Source of the DNA: CAKZLS01 sp963771545
Lineage (GTDB): Bacteria; Pseudomonadota; Alphaproteobacteria; Rhodospirillales; Defluviicoccaceae
Length of the DNA: 64,000 bases
Direction of reading: 5' to 3'
Assembly (NCBI GenBank): GCA_963771545.1
Contig: CAVYTX010000004.1
Coordinates: 475,768-539,767, forward strand
In this document: positions 28,901 through 36,281 of the stretch, in pieces
Position numbering within the stretch: position 1 is the first letter of the stretch
How the letters are laid out: each line of letters begins with the position of its first letter
Notes under the pieces: generated by a model
What the model saw: only the letters and a program-made list of their open reading frames with translations
Database searches by the model: none
Told to the model about the DNA's origin: nothing
Position numbers and translations under genes: made by a program

Positions 28901-29737
28901 TGGGTCGCCGCCCGGCGCCGAGACGGCGAAACCGGTGGCGTTGAGAATCACGTCGGGCGGCGCCTCGGCGAGAACGTTCTCCACCGTGGCCGCGGCCACC
29001 GCATCCTTGAGACTAGCGACGAACAGCGGCAGCGGATTGAGGCCCTTGGCCGCGAGACCCTCCACCAGCGCGTCCACGGCCTTCAGATTGCCGGCCTGGA
29101 CCAGCGCCCGGTAGAGCACCAGCGCGGCCACCGGCCGGTTGCCGTCCCGCCACTGCGCGCGGACGGTGTCGAGTTGGCACCGGTGCCGGCCCGGCCAGTA
29201 AAGGCCGCCCCGCAGCAGCGGCCGGGGCTCCTGCCACTCCGCCTCGTAGCCGATCAGCGAGGCGCAATAGCGAAGTAGATCCACGGCGTTGTCGACGCCG
29301 CCGTGAACGCAATACTGCCACAGGCGGTGACAGGCGTCCGGCGGCGCGGTGGAGAAGCCGGTCAGCTCCGGATCGGGCTGGTCGTCACCGGGCAGGAAGG
29401 CCACCTGGATGTGGCGGTCGCGGCAGACGGCGGCCACTTGCTCGACGCCATAGGGCCAGTATCCGTGACCGCCCAACAGGCGCACGATGACCCATTTGGC
29501 ATGGGCCACCATGGTCTCCACGTAAAGGTCCACGGACATGTTGTGGCCCAGGTGGAGGAGGTTGGCGAGACGGAGCGACGGGAACTCCCGCACGGGGAAT
29601 TGAGCGCGCGCCGTGGCGAGGCAGGCGAGTTCCGAATCGGCGGCGGACAGCACCAGAACGTCGGCGGGGGTCTGCTCCAGATCCACCGCCTCGCTCCCGT
29701 CGGTAATCGCCCCCGGGCGCGCCGCAAGCAGGTGCAT
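25979..29737 (-). CDS. cobN: Cobaltochelatase large subunit CobN
   Basis: 1252 residues, full length for the family. Large subunit of the ATP-dependent chelatase that inserts cobalt into hydrogenobyrinate a,c-diamide (late-insertion route). Start MHLLAARPGAITDGSEAVDL; conserved parts include LLGGHGYWPYGVEQ, VVHMGKHGNLEWLPGKALAL, GPLRDLEQLVDEYYEAAG, LTAWGTSNMRTGGDDIAQAL and FEMAATVDYLFAFAATA. The partner subunits CobS and CobT of the chelatase are not in the window and must be elsewhere. Begins 3 bases after cobW. Confidence 0.96.
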   Translation of the reverse strand: MHLLAARPGAITDGSEAVDLEQTPADVLVLSAADSELACLATARAQFPVREFPSLRLANLLHLGHNMSVDLYVETMVAHAKWVIVRLLGGHGYWPYGVEQVAAVCRDRHIQVAFLPGDDQPDPELTGFSTAPPDACHRLWQYCVHGGVDNAVDLLRYCASLIGYEAEWQEPRPLLRGGLYWPGRHRCQLDTVRAQWRDGNRPVAALVLYRALVQAGNLKAVDALVEGLAAKGLNPLPLFVASLKDAVAAATVENVLAEAPPDVILNATGFAVSAPGGDPSPTPFDACDCPVLQVVFASGDEAGWRDGTQGLMARDIAMNVALPEVDGRIMTRAVSFKGRSERHDLTETDIVVYEPVPDRIAFVCELAANWAKLRRTPPAERRVAVVLANYPNRDGRLGNGVGLDTPAGTMNVLRALGDAGYRVEDLPADGKALIERLAAGPTNHTLDLRTREIREVLSMADYAAYFACLPLAIQRRVGDRWGSPERDPFFMPGELDCGRFAICAFRCGNVIIGLQPARGYNIDPSSSYHDPDLPPPHGYLAFYAWLDRDFRADAVVHMGKHGNLEWLPGKALALSGECFPEVAFGAMPHLYPFIVNDPGEGTQAKRRAQAVIVDHLTPPITRAESYGPLRDLEQLVDEYYEAAGVDPRRLRVLTDEILSLCRVSGLDADCGIERDDDQDRSLAKLDNYLCELKEMQIRDGLHVFGETPAGDQLRDLLVALIRTPRHAGKDGDASVLRVLAADLDLGFDPLDCDMASPWPGPRPEILAGGDPWRSLGDTVERLEALAAALVSGTRAPEPSWHGTRAVLETLDRIIRPAVNASGTLEIQGLLTGLDGRFVRPGPSGAPTRGRPEVLPTGKNFYSVDTRTVPTPAAWTLGWKSASLLIERHVQEHGAWPRRLALTAWGTSNMRTGGDDIAQALALMGARPTWDSASRRVSGFEILPVHMLDRPRVDVTLRVSGFFRDAFPNLIDLFDSAARAVASLDEPEADNPLSTRVEEETRRLVAGGAGEFESRQLAGCRVFGSKPGAYGAGLQALIDERGWETDADLARAYVAWGGYAYGSGLQGKPAQSVFENRLKTIEVVVQNQDNREHDLLDSDDYYQFEGGLTAAVRVMSGDQPAVYHSDHSRPETPRIRTLDEEVARVVRARVVNPKWIAGVMRHGYKGGFEMAATVDYLFAFAATARCVKDHHFDAVFEAYLDDAEVRAFLEDSNPAALKEMSERLLEAQERGLWKPKLNGTYPALEQFAGRAVD

Positions 29738-29740
29738 GGG

Positions 29741-30793
29741 TTAAACGGTTTCCACTGGAGCGGGCAACTCCTGGCCCATCAGCGCCGCGTGGATGGCCGC
29801 CTGGTCGAGACCCTTCTGGCCGATGACCACCAGCTCGCTCCGCCGCTCCTCTCCGGCGCGCCAAGGCCGGTCGTAGTACCGCTGGACGCGGTCTCCGACG
29901 GCCTGAACCACGTGGCGCATGGCCTTGCCGGGCACGTCCACGAACCCCTTGACCCGCAGCACGTCGTGGTCCTCGGCGATCGTCCGGATGCGGGCTGCCA
30001 ACGCCGCCGGATCGGCGATGGGATCCAGAGTGACGATAAAGCTGACGAAGTCGTCGTGGTCATGGTCGCCGTCGACATCGTGGTGCGACGGGCGGGCGTC
30101 CAGATCGTTTTCGGCATGGGCGCCCAGCCCCAAAACGACTCCGGGATCGAGCGTTCCGTGGACGGCTGGCACCATCTTGGTCGCCGGGCGCAGTTTGCCG
30201 GCGATCTCGGATCGCACGAAGGCCAGGACATCCGCGTCCAGGAGGTCGGTCTTGTTGAGAACCACCATGTCGGCGGACAGCAGTTGATCCTCGAACAGCT
30301 CTTCGAGGGGCGAATCATGAACCACGGCGGAATCGGCCCGGCGCTCGTCCCGAACGGCGCCAGGGTCGTCGGCGAACCGGCCGGCGGCGACGGCGGGCGC
30401 GTCGATGACCGTGATCACTCCGTCCACCGTCACCCTTGAGCGCACCTCCGGCCAGTTGAACGCCTTGATCAGCGGTTTGGGAAGCGCCAAGCCCGACGTT
30501 TCGATGACGATGTGATCGGGCGGTTCGGGTTGATCCAGCAGCATCTCCATGGTCGGCAGGAACTCGTCGGCGACGGTGCAGCAGATGCACCCGTTGGGCA
30601 ACTCGACGATTTCGTCCTCGCCGCAACCCTTGACGCCGCAGCCGAGCAGCAGCTCGCGGTCGATGCCCAGGTCGCCGAATTCGTTGATCACCAGCGCCAG
30701 CCGCTTGCCGCGCGCGTTCGCGATCAGGTGCCGGATGAGCGTGGTCTTGCCGGATCCGAGGAAACCGGTGATCACGGTGGCGGGGATCTTCAT
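29741..30793 (-). CDS. cobW: CobW, GTP-dependent cobalt metallochaperone
   Basis: 350 residues from ATG 30793 (MKIPATVITGFLGSGKTTLI); the longer frame overlaps cobU. COG0523 G3E GTPase with Walker A GFLGSGKTTL, metal motif GCICC (~70), switch NEFGD, and NKTD nucleotide motif (VVLNKTDLLDADVL). A His/Asp-rich stretch (HHDVDGDHDHDD) lies before the C-terminal domain. Likely supplies cobalt to the adjacent CobN. Overlaps the end of cobU by four bases. Confidence 0.94.
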   Translation of the reverse strand: MKIPATVITGFLGSGKTTLIRHLIANARGKRLALVINEFGDLGIDRELLLGCGVKGCGEDEIVELPNGCICCTVADEFLPTMEMLLDQPEPPDHIVIETSGLALPKPLIKAFNWPEVRSRVTVDGVITVIDAPAVAAGRFADDPGAVRDERRADSAVVHDSPLEELFEDQLLSADMVVLNKTDLLDADVLAFVRSEIAGKLRPATKMVPAVHGTLDPGVVLGLGAHAENDLDARPSHHDVDGDHDHDDFVSFIVTLDPIADPAALAARIRTIAEDHDVLRVKGFVDVPGKAMRHVVQAVGDRVQRYYDRPWRAGEERRSELVVIGQKGLDQAAIHAALMGQELPAPVETV

Positions 30794-31404
30794 TCGGTGT
30801 TGTCCTTCAATATGAGCGGCAAACCGGCCGCGACGAAAACGACGCGGTCGGCGATCCGCGCGATGGTTTGGTTGAGCCGGCCGGCGTGATCGCGAAACAC
30901 CCGTCCCAGCTCGGTCTCGGGGACGATCCCGAGCCCCACCTCGTTGGAAACTAGCACCACAGAGCCCGCCAACCGGGAGAGACTTTGGGCCAGCGCCTCC
31001 GTTTCGGCCGACACGTCGAGACCGGCGGCCATGATGTTGCTCAGCCACAAGGTCAGACAGTCCACCAGAACCGGACGCCCGGGCTCGGTGTTTTGCGCGA
31101 GCGCGCCGGCGAGATCAAGCGGTTCCTCGACGGTGGTCCAGCGCGCGCCGCGCCGCTGTCGATGGCGGCGAATGCGCTCGGCCATCTCTTGGTCGCCGGC
31201 CTCGGCAGTGGCGAGATAAAGCCCGAGCCCCATGCCCTCGACCAGGATCTCGGCGTAAGCGCTTTTGCCCGATCGGGCGCCGCCCAACACGAAGGTAACG
31301 GACGGTAGTGCGGTACGGATAGCTCTCCTCCCGGTCCTATCGACAGGCGACGTGCGCCGGTTTCCCCTGTCGCGACGCGGGTGCGACCCTAGACCATTCT
31401 CCAT
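30790..31404 (-). CDS. cobU: Adenosylcobinamide kinase / guanylyltransferase CobU (CobP)
   Basis: 204 residues if started at ATG 31404, 15 bases after the cobC stop; the homologous part begins only at SVTFVLGGARSGKSAYAE, leaving a ~35-residue arginine-rich N-terminal extension. A good GGAGGAGAG sits around 31324-31332 but is followed by ATC, not a standard start. Motifs: P-loop GGARSGKS, YLATAEAGDQEMAERIRRH (catalytic His), VLVDCLTLWLSNI and VSNEVGLGIVPET. Phosphorylates and GMP-activates adenosylcobinamide. The start is the uncertain part. Confidence 0.88.
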   Translation of the reverse strand: MENGLGSHPRRDRGNRRTSPVDRTGRRAIRTALPSVTFVLGGARSGKSAYAEILVEGMGLGLYLATAEAGDQEMAERIRRHRQRRGARWTTVEEPLDLAGALAQNTEPGRPVLVDCLTLWLSNIMAAGLDVSAETEALAQSLSRLAGSVVLVSNEVGLGIVPETELGRVFRDHAGRLNQTIARIADRVVFVAAGLPLILKDNTE

Positions 31405-31418
31405 CCGGATTGAAGCCC

Positions 31419-32057
31419 TTAACGGCCGGGAATATTGACCCCCTGCACCAGCCACGCGCCGCCCTTGGACTTCAGCAGCCCGTCTTCAACGTGGCTCAGC
31501 CTCGTGACCGACAGATTGTCGACAACCACGGCCATGGCGGCTTCCGGCGTCAGATTCAGAGCCATTGCGACGGCGGCGCGGATGGTGCCGCCGTGGCTGA
31601 CCGAGACGATGTCGCGACCGATGTTTTCGGCGCTCAGGCGTTCGACGGCGGCGCGCGTTCGATCCATTTGAAGCACGAAACTCTCGCCGCCGGGCGGCGC
31701 CGAGCGGGTGGGATCCCGCCAGAAGCCCGCGTAAGCAGCGGGGTCCGCGGCTTGCATCTCCTCCCAACTCAGCCCCTGCCAGCGGCCGAAATTCTGCTCG
31801 GCGAAGGCTGCTTCCACCACCGGCGGCGGCAACGTATCCGGCGACCGGGCTTTCGCGGCGATCGCCTCGAACGTTCTCAGGGTGCGGCGCAACGGGGTGA
31901 TCAGCCACACGGCATTATGCGGCAACGTTTCCGCCAAGGCGGAAAAAGTCCGTTCGTCGCCGGTGTCGCAGTCCACGTCCATTTGACCGTAGATGCATCC
32001 CATGGGCGCCGTGACCGGGGCGTGGCGGACCCACCACCATTGGGTCGGCCGGCTCAT
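31419..32057 (-). CDS. cobC: Alpha-ribazole phosphatase-like histidine phosphatase CobC
   Basis: 212 residues from ATG 32057, overlapping the cobS stop (ATGA). Phosphoglycerate-mutase-type fold: catalytic His in WWWVRHAPVTAP, then ITPLRRTLRTFEAI, EAAFAEQNFGRWQGLSWEEM and second His in IVSVSHGGTIRAAVA. Context between cobS and cobU supports removal of the phosphate during nucleotide-loop assembly. A longer frame to 32807 is a shadow of cobS. Confidence 0.9.
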   Translation of the reverse strand: MSRPTQWWWVRHAPVTAPMGCIYGQMDVDCDTGDERTFSALAETLPHNAVWLITPLRRTLRTFEAIAAKARSPDTLPPPVVEAAFAEQNFGRWQGLSWEEMQAADPAAYAGFWRDPTRSAPPGGESFVLQMDRTRAAVERLSAENIGRDIVSVSHGGTIRAAVAMALNLTPEAAMAVVVDNLSVTRLSHVEDGLLKSKGGAWLVQGVNIPGR

Positions 32058-32863
32058 GCGGCCGCCGCCACGGCAACCAGGGCCGCCGTCTCCGCCATTT
32101 GCTGGACCGCGCCCAGGAGATCGCCGGTGTGACCGCCCACGGCCCGGTACCCAATCCACGCCACTACCGCCGCCGCGGCCGCCGCCGCCGCCAACACGGC
32201 CACGGCGGTAACGGGGGCAAGCATCGCAAACGCAATCACCGCCGCCAAAGTCGACGCCACCGCCACCTGGGCAAAACCTGGACAACCGGCATCCGCGGCC
32301 AAACCGCTCGCCCGCGCCGGCGGCAACCAGCGGAGCAACGCCGGCATTGACGCGCGCGAGACGGCTGCGGCGGAAACCAGCGCGGCTGCCGCGGTCTCGG
32401 GCGACGGCAGGCCGGCGACAACAGCGGCGCGCAGTCCCACACTGAACACGATCGCCAGTGCGCCGAAGGTGCCGATGCGGCTGTCGCGCATGATCCGCAG
32501 GCGCTCTTCCCGGGTCCGGCCGCCGCCAAGGCCATCGGCCACGTCGGCGATACCATCCTCGTGCAGGGCGCCAGTCACGAGCACGCCGCACGCGATCGCC
32601 GTGAACGCGCAGGCCAACGGATGCAGTCCTAGCCCATGGGCTGCGAGAAACGCCAATGCGCCCGCCAGGCCGACACCGGCGCCGACGAGGGGAAACATCC
32701 CGGTCGAGGATGCCAGATATCCCGCGGACGCCGTTTCTGGACGCAAAGGCGAGGAGACCGGCAACCGCGTGAGAAATGCGGCGGCAATCCTCAGGTTCCG
32801 CAACCAACCAGCCAACGCCGCCAAAACTCCTTTAAATTCTGATTCGCAATAAAAAGCCATCAT
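32054..32863 (-). CDS. cobS: Adenosylcobinamide-GDP ribazoletransferase CobS (CobV)
   Basis: 269 residues, polytopic membrane enzyme that joins the lower ligand to the corrin ring. Motifs: FLTRLPVSSPLR near the start, VTGALHEDGIADVADGLGGG with the conserved acidic residues, MRDSRIGTFGALAIV, then an alanine/valine-rich membrane tail. First gene of the minus-strand run cobS-cobC-cobU-cobW-cobN-cobO. Its start lies ~40 bases from the MITE-like element, which therefore occupies the cobS/cobT divergent promoter region. Confidence 0.92.
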   Translation of the reverse strand: MMAFYCESEFKGVLAALAGWLRNLRIAAAFLTRLPVSSPLRPETASAGYLASSTGMFPLVGAGVGLAGALAFLAAHGLGLHPLACAFTAIACGVLVTGALHEDGIADVADGLGGGRTREERLRIMRDSRIGTFGALAIVFSVGLRAAVVAGLPSPETAAAALVSAAAVSRASMPALLRWLPPARASGLAADAGCPGFAQVAVASTLAAVIAFAMLAPVTAVAVLAAAAAAAAVVAWIGYRAVGGHTGDLLGAVQQMAETAALVAVAAAA

Positions 32864-32901
32864 GCGCTGTTTTCGTCGCGGCCGCCCTATACGTTTTGCT
32901 T

Positions 32902-32934
32902 TATACCAACGGTCGTTGATAATGACTCATTGTG
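32902..32934 (+). repeat. Terminal inverted repeat, copy C (left)
   Basis: Left end of the MITE-like element; same family as copies A and B. Directly comparable with copy A over about 50 bases, including the following TTTCCCGCATC. Confidence 0.75.
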
Positions 32935-33149
32935 ATCGTGTTTCCCGCATCCTCGGCAGGAGGGACCGCGCCGGCGATGGGGACCCATCGTCAAGCGGTT
33001 CCCCCATATTCCAAACGTGGGCCCCGAGGATGCGTGAAACGCGACCCCACAGGCAGCCTTTCGAGGTTTCCGGACGGCGTCGCGCGGCGCTTATGATGCT
33101 CCCGCATCACGGCGCGCCACGCTTCTTGCCGGAAATCTCGATAGGCCGT

Positions 33150-33181
33150 CACAATGGGTCATTATCAATGACCGTTGGTAA
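33150..33181 (-). repeat. Terminal inverted repeat, copy D (right)
   Basis: Right end of the MITE-like element; its reverse complement matches copy C with two or three mismatches. It ends ~30 bases before the cobT start. Confidence 0.75.
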
Positions 33182-33211
33182 TATACGAAACCCCTGCGAC
33201 AAAGCCATTCC

Positions 33212-34261
33212 ATGATACCAGCACAGGACCCGGCGATGACAAGGTTTCCCGCGATCACGACACTCGACGATGTTCGCGGCCTGTTTCGGGACTTTCCCGG
33301 TCCGGATTCCGAGGCCGAAGCGCGCGCCAAGGATCGCGAACCCCGGCTCACCAAGCCGCCCGGCGCGCTGGGCCGGCTCGAGGAATTGAGCGCCTGGCTC
33401 GCCGCGTGGCAAGGACGTCATCCGCCGAGCGTGAAACGCCCCACGGCGCGGGTGTTCGCGGGCACCCACGGAGTGACGCGGCATGGCGTTTCGGCCTACC
33501 CGTCAGAAGTGACGGCCCAGATGGTAGCGAATTTCGAGACCGGTGGAGCCGCCATCAATCAGCTTTGCCACCTGTTCGATGTCGAACTCTCGGTTCATGC
33601 CGTCGAGCTCGATCGCCCGACCCGGGATATCGTCGAGGCGCCGGCCATGGACGAACTCGATTTCGTCAAAGCCTTCGCGCTCGGCATGAACGCCGTCGAT
33701 CCGCGTTCGGACCTGCTGTGTGTCGGCGAGATGGGAATCGGCAACACCACGGCGGCCGCGGCGGTTGCTCATTCCCTGTACCGGGGCTCGGCGGCCGACT
33801 GGACCGGTCCCGGCACAGGCGTCCACGGAGAGGACTTAACCGCCAAGGCGTCGGTGGTGGCCGAGGCGGTGCAGCTTCACAACGGCTTTGTCGCCGACCC
33901 GCTCGATGCGCTGCGCAGGCTCGGCGGCCGCGAGTTGGCGGCCATGGCGGGCGCGATCATCGGCGCCCGGCTCGGCCGGGTGCCCGTCGTGCTCGACGGC
34001 TTCGTCTGTACGACGGCGGCGGCGGCGCTGGAGGCATACAGCCCCGGCGCGCTGGATCATTGCCAGGTCGGTCAGTTGTCCCCGGAGCCGGGACATCGCC
34101 GCATCCTGGAACGGCTGGGAAAGCGGCCGCTTCTGGACCTGGACATGCGGCTGGGCGAGGCCTCGGGCGCGGTGCTGGCGGTGGCCGTCGTCAAGGCCGC
34201 CGCCGCCTGCCACGCCGGAATGGCGACGTTCGAACAGGCCGGCGTGGCGAACCGGCGGTAA
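33212..34261 (+). CDS. cobT: Nicotinate-nucleotide--dimethylbenzimidazole phosphoribosyltransferase CobT
   Basis: 349 residues from ATG 33212; an ATG eight codons later (33236, MTRFPAITTLDD) is equally plausible. Makes alpha-ribazole phosphate for the lower ligand. Motifs: LTKPPGALGRLEELSAWLA, FAGTHGVTRHGVSAYP, VGEMGIGNTTAAAA, GGRELAAMAGAIIGAR and the catalytic-glutamate end LDLDMRLGEASGAVLA. It is the bacterial CobT/CobU transferase, not the chelatase subunit of the same name. Divergent from cobS. Confidence 0.94.
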   Translation: MIPAQDPAMTRFPAITTLDDVRGLFRDFPGPDSEAEARAKDREPRLTKPPGALGRLEELSAWLAAWQGRHPPSVKRPTARVFAGTHGVTRHGVSAYPSEVTAQMVANFETGGAAINQLCHLFDVELSVHAVELDRPTRDIVEAPAMDELDFVKAFALGMNAVDPRSDLLCVGEMGIGNTTAAAAVAHSLYRGSAADWTGPGTGVHGEDLTAKASVVAEAVQLHNGFVADPLDALRRLGGRELAAMAGAIIGARLGRVPVVLDGFVCTTAAAALEAYSPGALDHCQVGQLSPEPGHRRILERLGKRPLLDLDMRLGEASGAVLAVAVVKAAAACHAGMATFEQAGVANRR

Positions 34262-34322
34262 CGGAAGACTTGTTGGCTGGACTGTTGCCCTGAGCCCGTG
34301 ATCGTCACCATACTGGGTCATT

Positions 34323-35801
34323 ATGAAACGGCTTTTCATTCTCCCGTTGCTCTGTGCGGCGCTGTTCGGCGTCGCCGCGTGTTCCACAAATCCGGCCACG
34401 GGCCGGAGCAGCTTTACCGCGCTCATGGGGCCGGAGGACGAAAAGAGGCTGGGGGCCGAGGAGCATCCCAAGCTTGTGAAGCAGTTTGGCGGCGAGTACT
34501 CCGATCGCGATCTGGATGCTTACGTGAGCAAGGTGGGGCTCGCCCTGGCGGCGGAAACCGAGATGCCGGACCTCGATTATTCATTCACGGTTCTCGACGA
34601 CGACCTGATCAATGCCTTCGCGCTGCCGGGCGGCTACGTCCACGTGACCCGAGGACTGATGGCGCTGGCCAGCAACGAAGCCGAATTGGCGGGGGTCCTG
34701 GCGCATGAACTGGGACACGTCACCGCCCGTCACAGCGCCGAGCGCTACAGCCAGAGCGTCGTGGCCGGCGTCGGGGCGGCCATTCTGGGCGCGGCCGGCT
34801 CGGTGGTCGGTGTGCCCGGCGTGGGCCAGGTCGCCGGTTATGGGGCGCAAGCCTACGTCCAGACCTATTCACGCGATCAGGAATTCGAGGCCGACAGGCT
34901 CGGAATCCGATACATGACGCGGGCGGGCTATGATCCGGAGGCCATGGCGAGCTTCTTCAAGAAAATGGACGCCTACACCCAGTTGCAGGCGGCCATGGCC
35001 GGTGATCCCAGAGCGGCCGAACGGTTCAGCGTCATGGCATCGCACCCGCGAACCGGCGATCGGGTCGAACAGGCCATCAAACTGGCCAAGACCGCGCCCG
35101 TCGCCAATCCGAAGACCAACGAAAAAGCGTATCTCACGCACATTGACGGACTGGTCTTCGGAGATTCTCCGGATGAAGGGGTCTGCCGGGGGCGGGAGTT
35201 CGCGCATCCCAACCTGAGAATCGCGTTTCGCGTTCCGAACGGTTTCATTCTGTCCAACAGTCCCGGACGCGTGATGGCCCGTGGTCCCAAGGGCGCGCTG
35301 ATTATGTTCGACATGGAATCCAATGGCGACCGCGCCCGGTCGGTGGGCGCCCCGAGCGCGTACATAGCGCGCATCGGCGGGAGCCAGTTGAAGTTCCAAT
35401 CTATTCAGGAAATCGAGGTCAACGGCATGGAAGCCGCGACCGGGATCGCACGGGTTCGCACCAACCAAGGGGTCGTCGACGCGCGCGTGGTGGCCATCCG
35501 CGAACGGCCCGAGCGGATCTACCGCTTCCTGTTCCTGACACCCGCGGCCGCGACCAATAGCCTGGCGCCGGAATTGAAGCGGACGACTTACAGTTTCAAA
35601 CGGTTGAGCGAGTCGGAGGCGCGGGCGATCAGGCCGCTGCGCGTGAAGGTCGTGACCGTCGAAAACGGCGACACGGCCGAGTCCTTGGTCAAGCAAATGC
35701 CATTCGAATCCTATCGATTGGAGCGATTCCGGGCCATCAACGGCCTGCGCCCGGGGCAATCTCCGAAACCCGGTCAGCCGGTCAAGATCATCGTCGATTG
35801 A
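34323..35801 (+). CDS. M48-family lipoprotein metalloprotease with LysM-like tail
   Basis: 492 residues. Lipoprotein signal (FILPLLCAALFGVAACS, lipidated Cys ~20). M48 domain with zinc motif LAHELGHVTARH (~130-140) and third ligand Glu in YSRDQEFEADRLG. Middle region ends in long beta-rich sequence; the C-terminus VENGDTAESLVKQMPF ... INGLRPGQSPKPGQPVKI resembles a LysM repeat. Likely a periplasmic quality-control protease of the BepA/YfgC type. Follows cobT by 61 bases but is functionally unrelated. Confidence 0.9.
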   Translation: MKRLFILPLLCAALFGVAACSTNPATGRSSFTALMGPEDEKRLGAEEHPKLVKQFGGEYSDRDLDAYVSKVGLALAAETEMPDLDYSFTVLDDDLINAFALPGGYVHVTRGLMALASNEAELAGVLAHELGHVTARHSAERYSQSVVAGVGAAILGAAGSVVGVPGVGQVAGYGAQAYVQTYSRDQEFEADRLGIRYMTRAGYDPEAMASFFKKMDAYTQLQAAMAGDPRAAERFSVMASHPRTGDRVEQAIKLAKTAPVANPKTNEKAYLTHIDGLVFGDSPDEGVCRGREFAHPNLRIAFRVPNGFILSNSPGRVMARGPKGALIMFDMESNGDRARSVGAPSAYIARIGGSQLKFQSIQEIEVNGMEAATGIARVRTNQGVVDARVVAIRERPERIYRFLFLTPAAATNSLAPELKRTTYSFKRLSESEARAIRPLRVKVVTVENGDTAESLVKQMPFESYRLERFRAINGLRPGQSPKPGQPVKIIVD

Positions 35802-35816
35802 CTTTCGTTGACGATG

Positions 35817-36281
35817 TCAGGACAGCAGCGCCGCGAGGAATTTCTTGGCCTGGTCATAAATCCCCGGCGACGAGCTTTCGCGGGGACCGGCGACATTGAG
35901 GACGACCACTTCCTTTTCGGCCAGCCATTCCTTCACCTGCCCGGGCGTGTTTGCGCCAAGCAGATCCACGACCCGGCTCGGCCGGTCGAGATTGAGGGCG
36001 TACTCCAGGGTCAACGCCGTGCCGCCCGTGGGCTTGCCGCGGGTCAGGATCAGCGTCGCGTCGGAGTCCCGCACGTTCAAGAGCGTGCGTTCGGCATAGC
36101 CGCGCCCGCCGGTCTCGCGCACGGGATAGGATGCGGGAACGCGGCCATCCTCGGACCGCCGGCCCTTGGGCACCCATCCGCCGCACGGGTATCCGAGCGC
36201 GAGAGCGACATCCAGGGCCGCCCGGTCGACACCGGTCTGAGCGCCGGAAACGATCTTCGAGAGCTTGGGATTGTCGTCCAT
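35817..36281 (-). CDS. YpsA-like (SLOG/Rossmann) putative molybdenum carrier protein
   Basis: 154 residues from ATG 36281 (MDDNPKLSKIVSGAQTGVDR), which shares one base with the upstream gene's stop (TGATG). The opening SGAQTGVDRAALDVAL and GGWVPKGRRSEDG mark the cpYpsA/'putative molybdenum carrier' family of nucleotide-binding SLOG folds; later TLILTRGKPTGGTALTLEYA fits. Ligand unproven. Third gene of carD-(PPP-like)-this unit. Confidence 0.85.
   Translation of the reverse strand: MDDNPKLSKIVSGAQTGVDRAALDVALALGYPCGGWVPKGRRSEDGRVPASYPVRETGGRGYAERTLLNVRDSDATLILTRGKPTGGTALTLEYALNLDRPSRVVDLLGANTPGQVKEWLAEKEVVVLNVAGPRESSSPGIYDQAKKFLAALLS

Larger units (their letters stand above)
32902..33181. mobile_element. 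MITE-like element between cobS and cobT
   Basis: About 279 bases bounded by inverted repeats. Left end reads ACCAACGGTCGTTGATAATG, then ACTCATTGTGA; the reverse complement of the right end reads ACCAACGGTCATTGATAATG, then ACCCATTGTGA: two or three differences in ~31. The core CCAACGG...CCGTTGG is flanked by TA on both sides, as expected for TA-targeting transposition. Inside is a second inverted repeat (CGCATCCTCGG 32946-32956, CCGAGGATGCG 33024-33034). No transposase is encoded, so movement would be in trans. It fills nearly all of the cobS/cobT intergenic region, so any promoters for the two operons lie within or beside it. Confidence 0.75.

Noticed and set aside
31419..32807. 462-residue CobC with long N-terminal extension
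   Set aside because: The extra N-terminal sequence is the arginine/glycine-rich shadow of cobS; ATG 32057 overlaps the cobS stop as in the rest of the operon.
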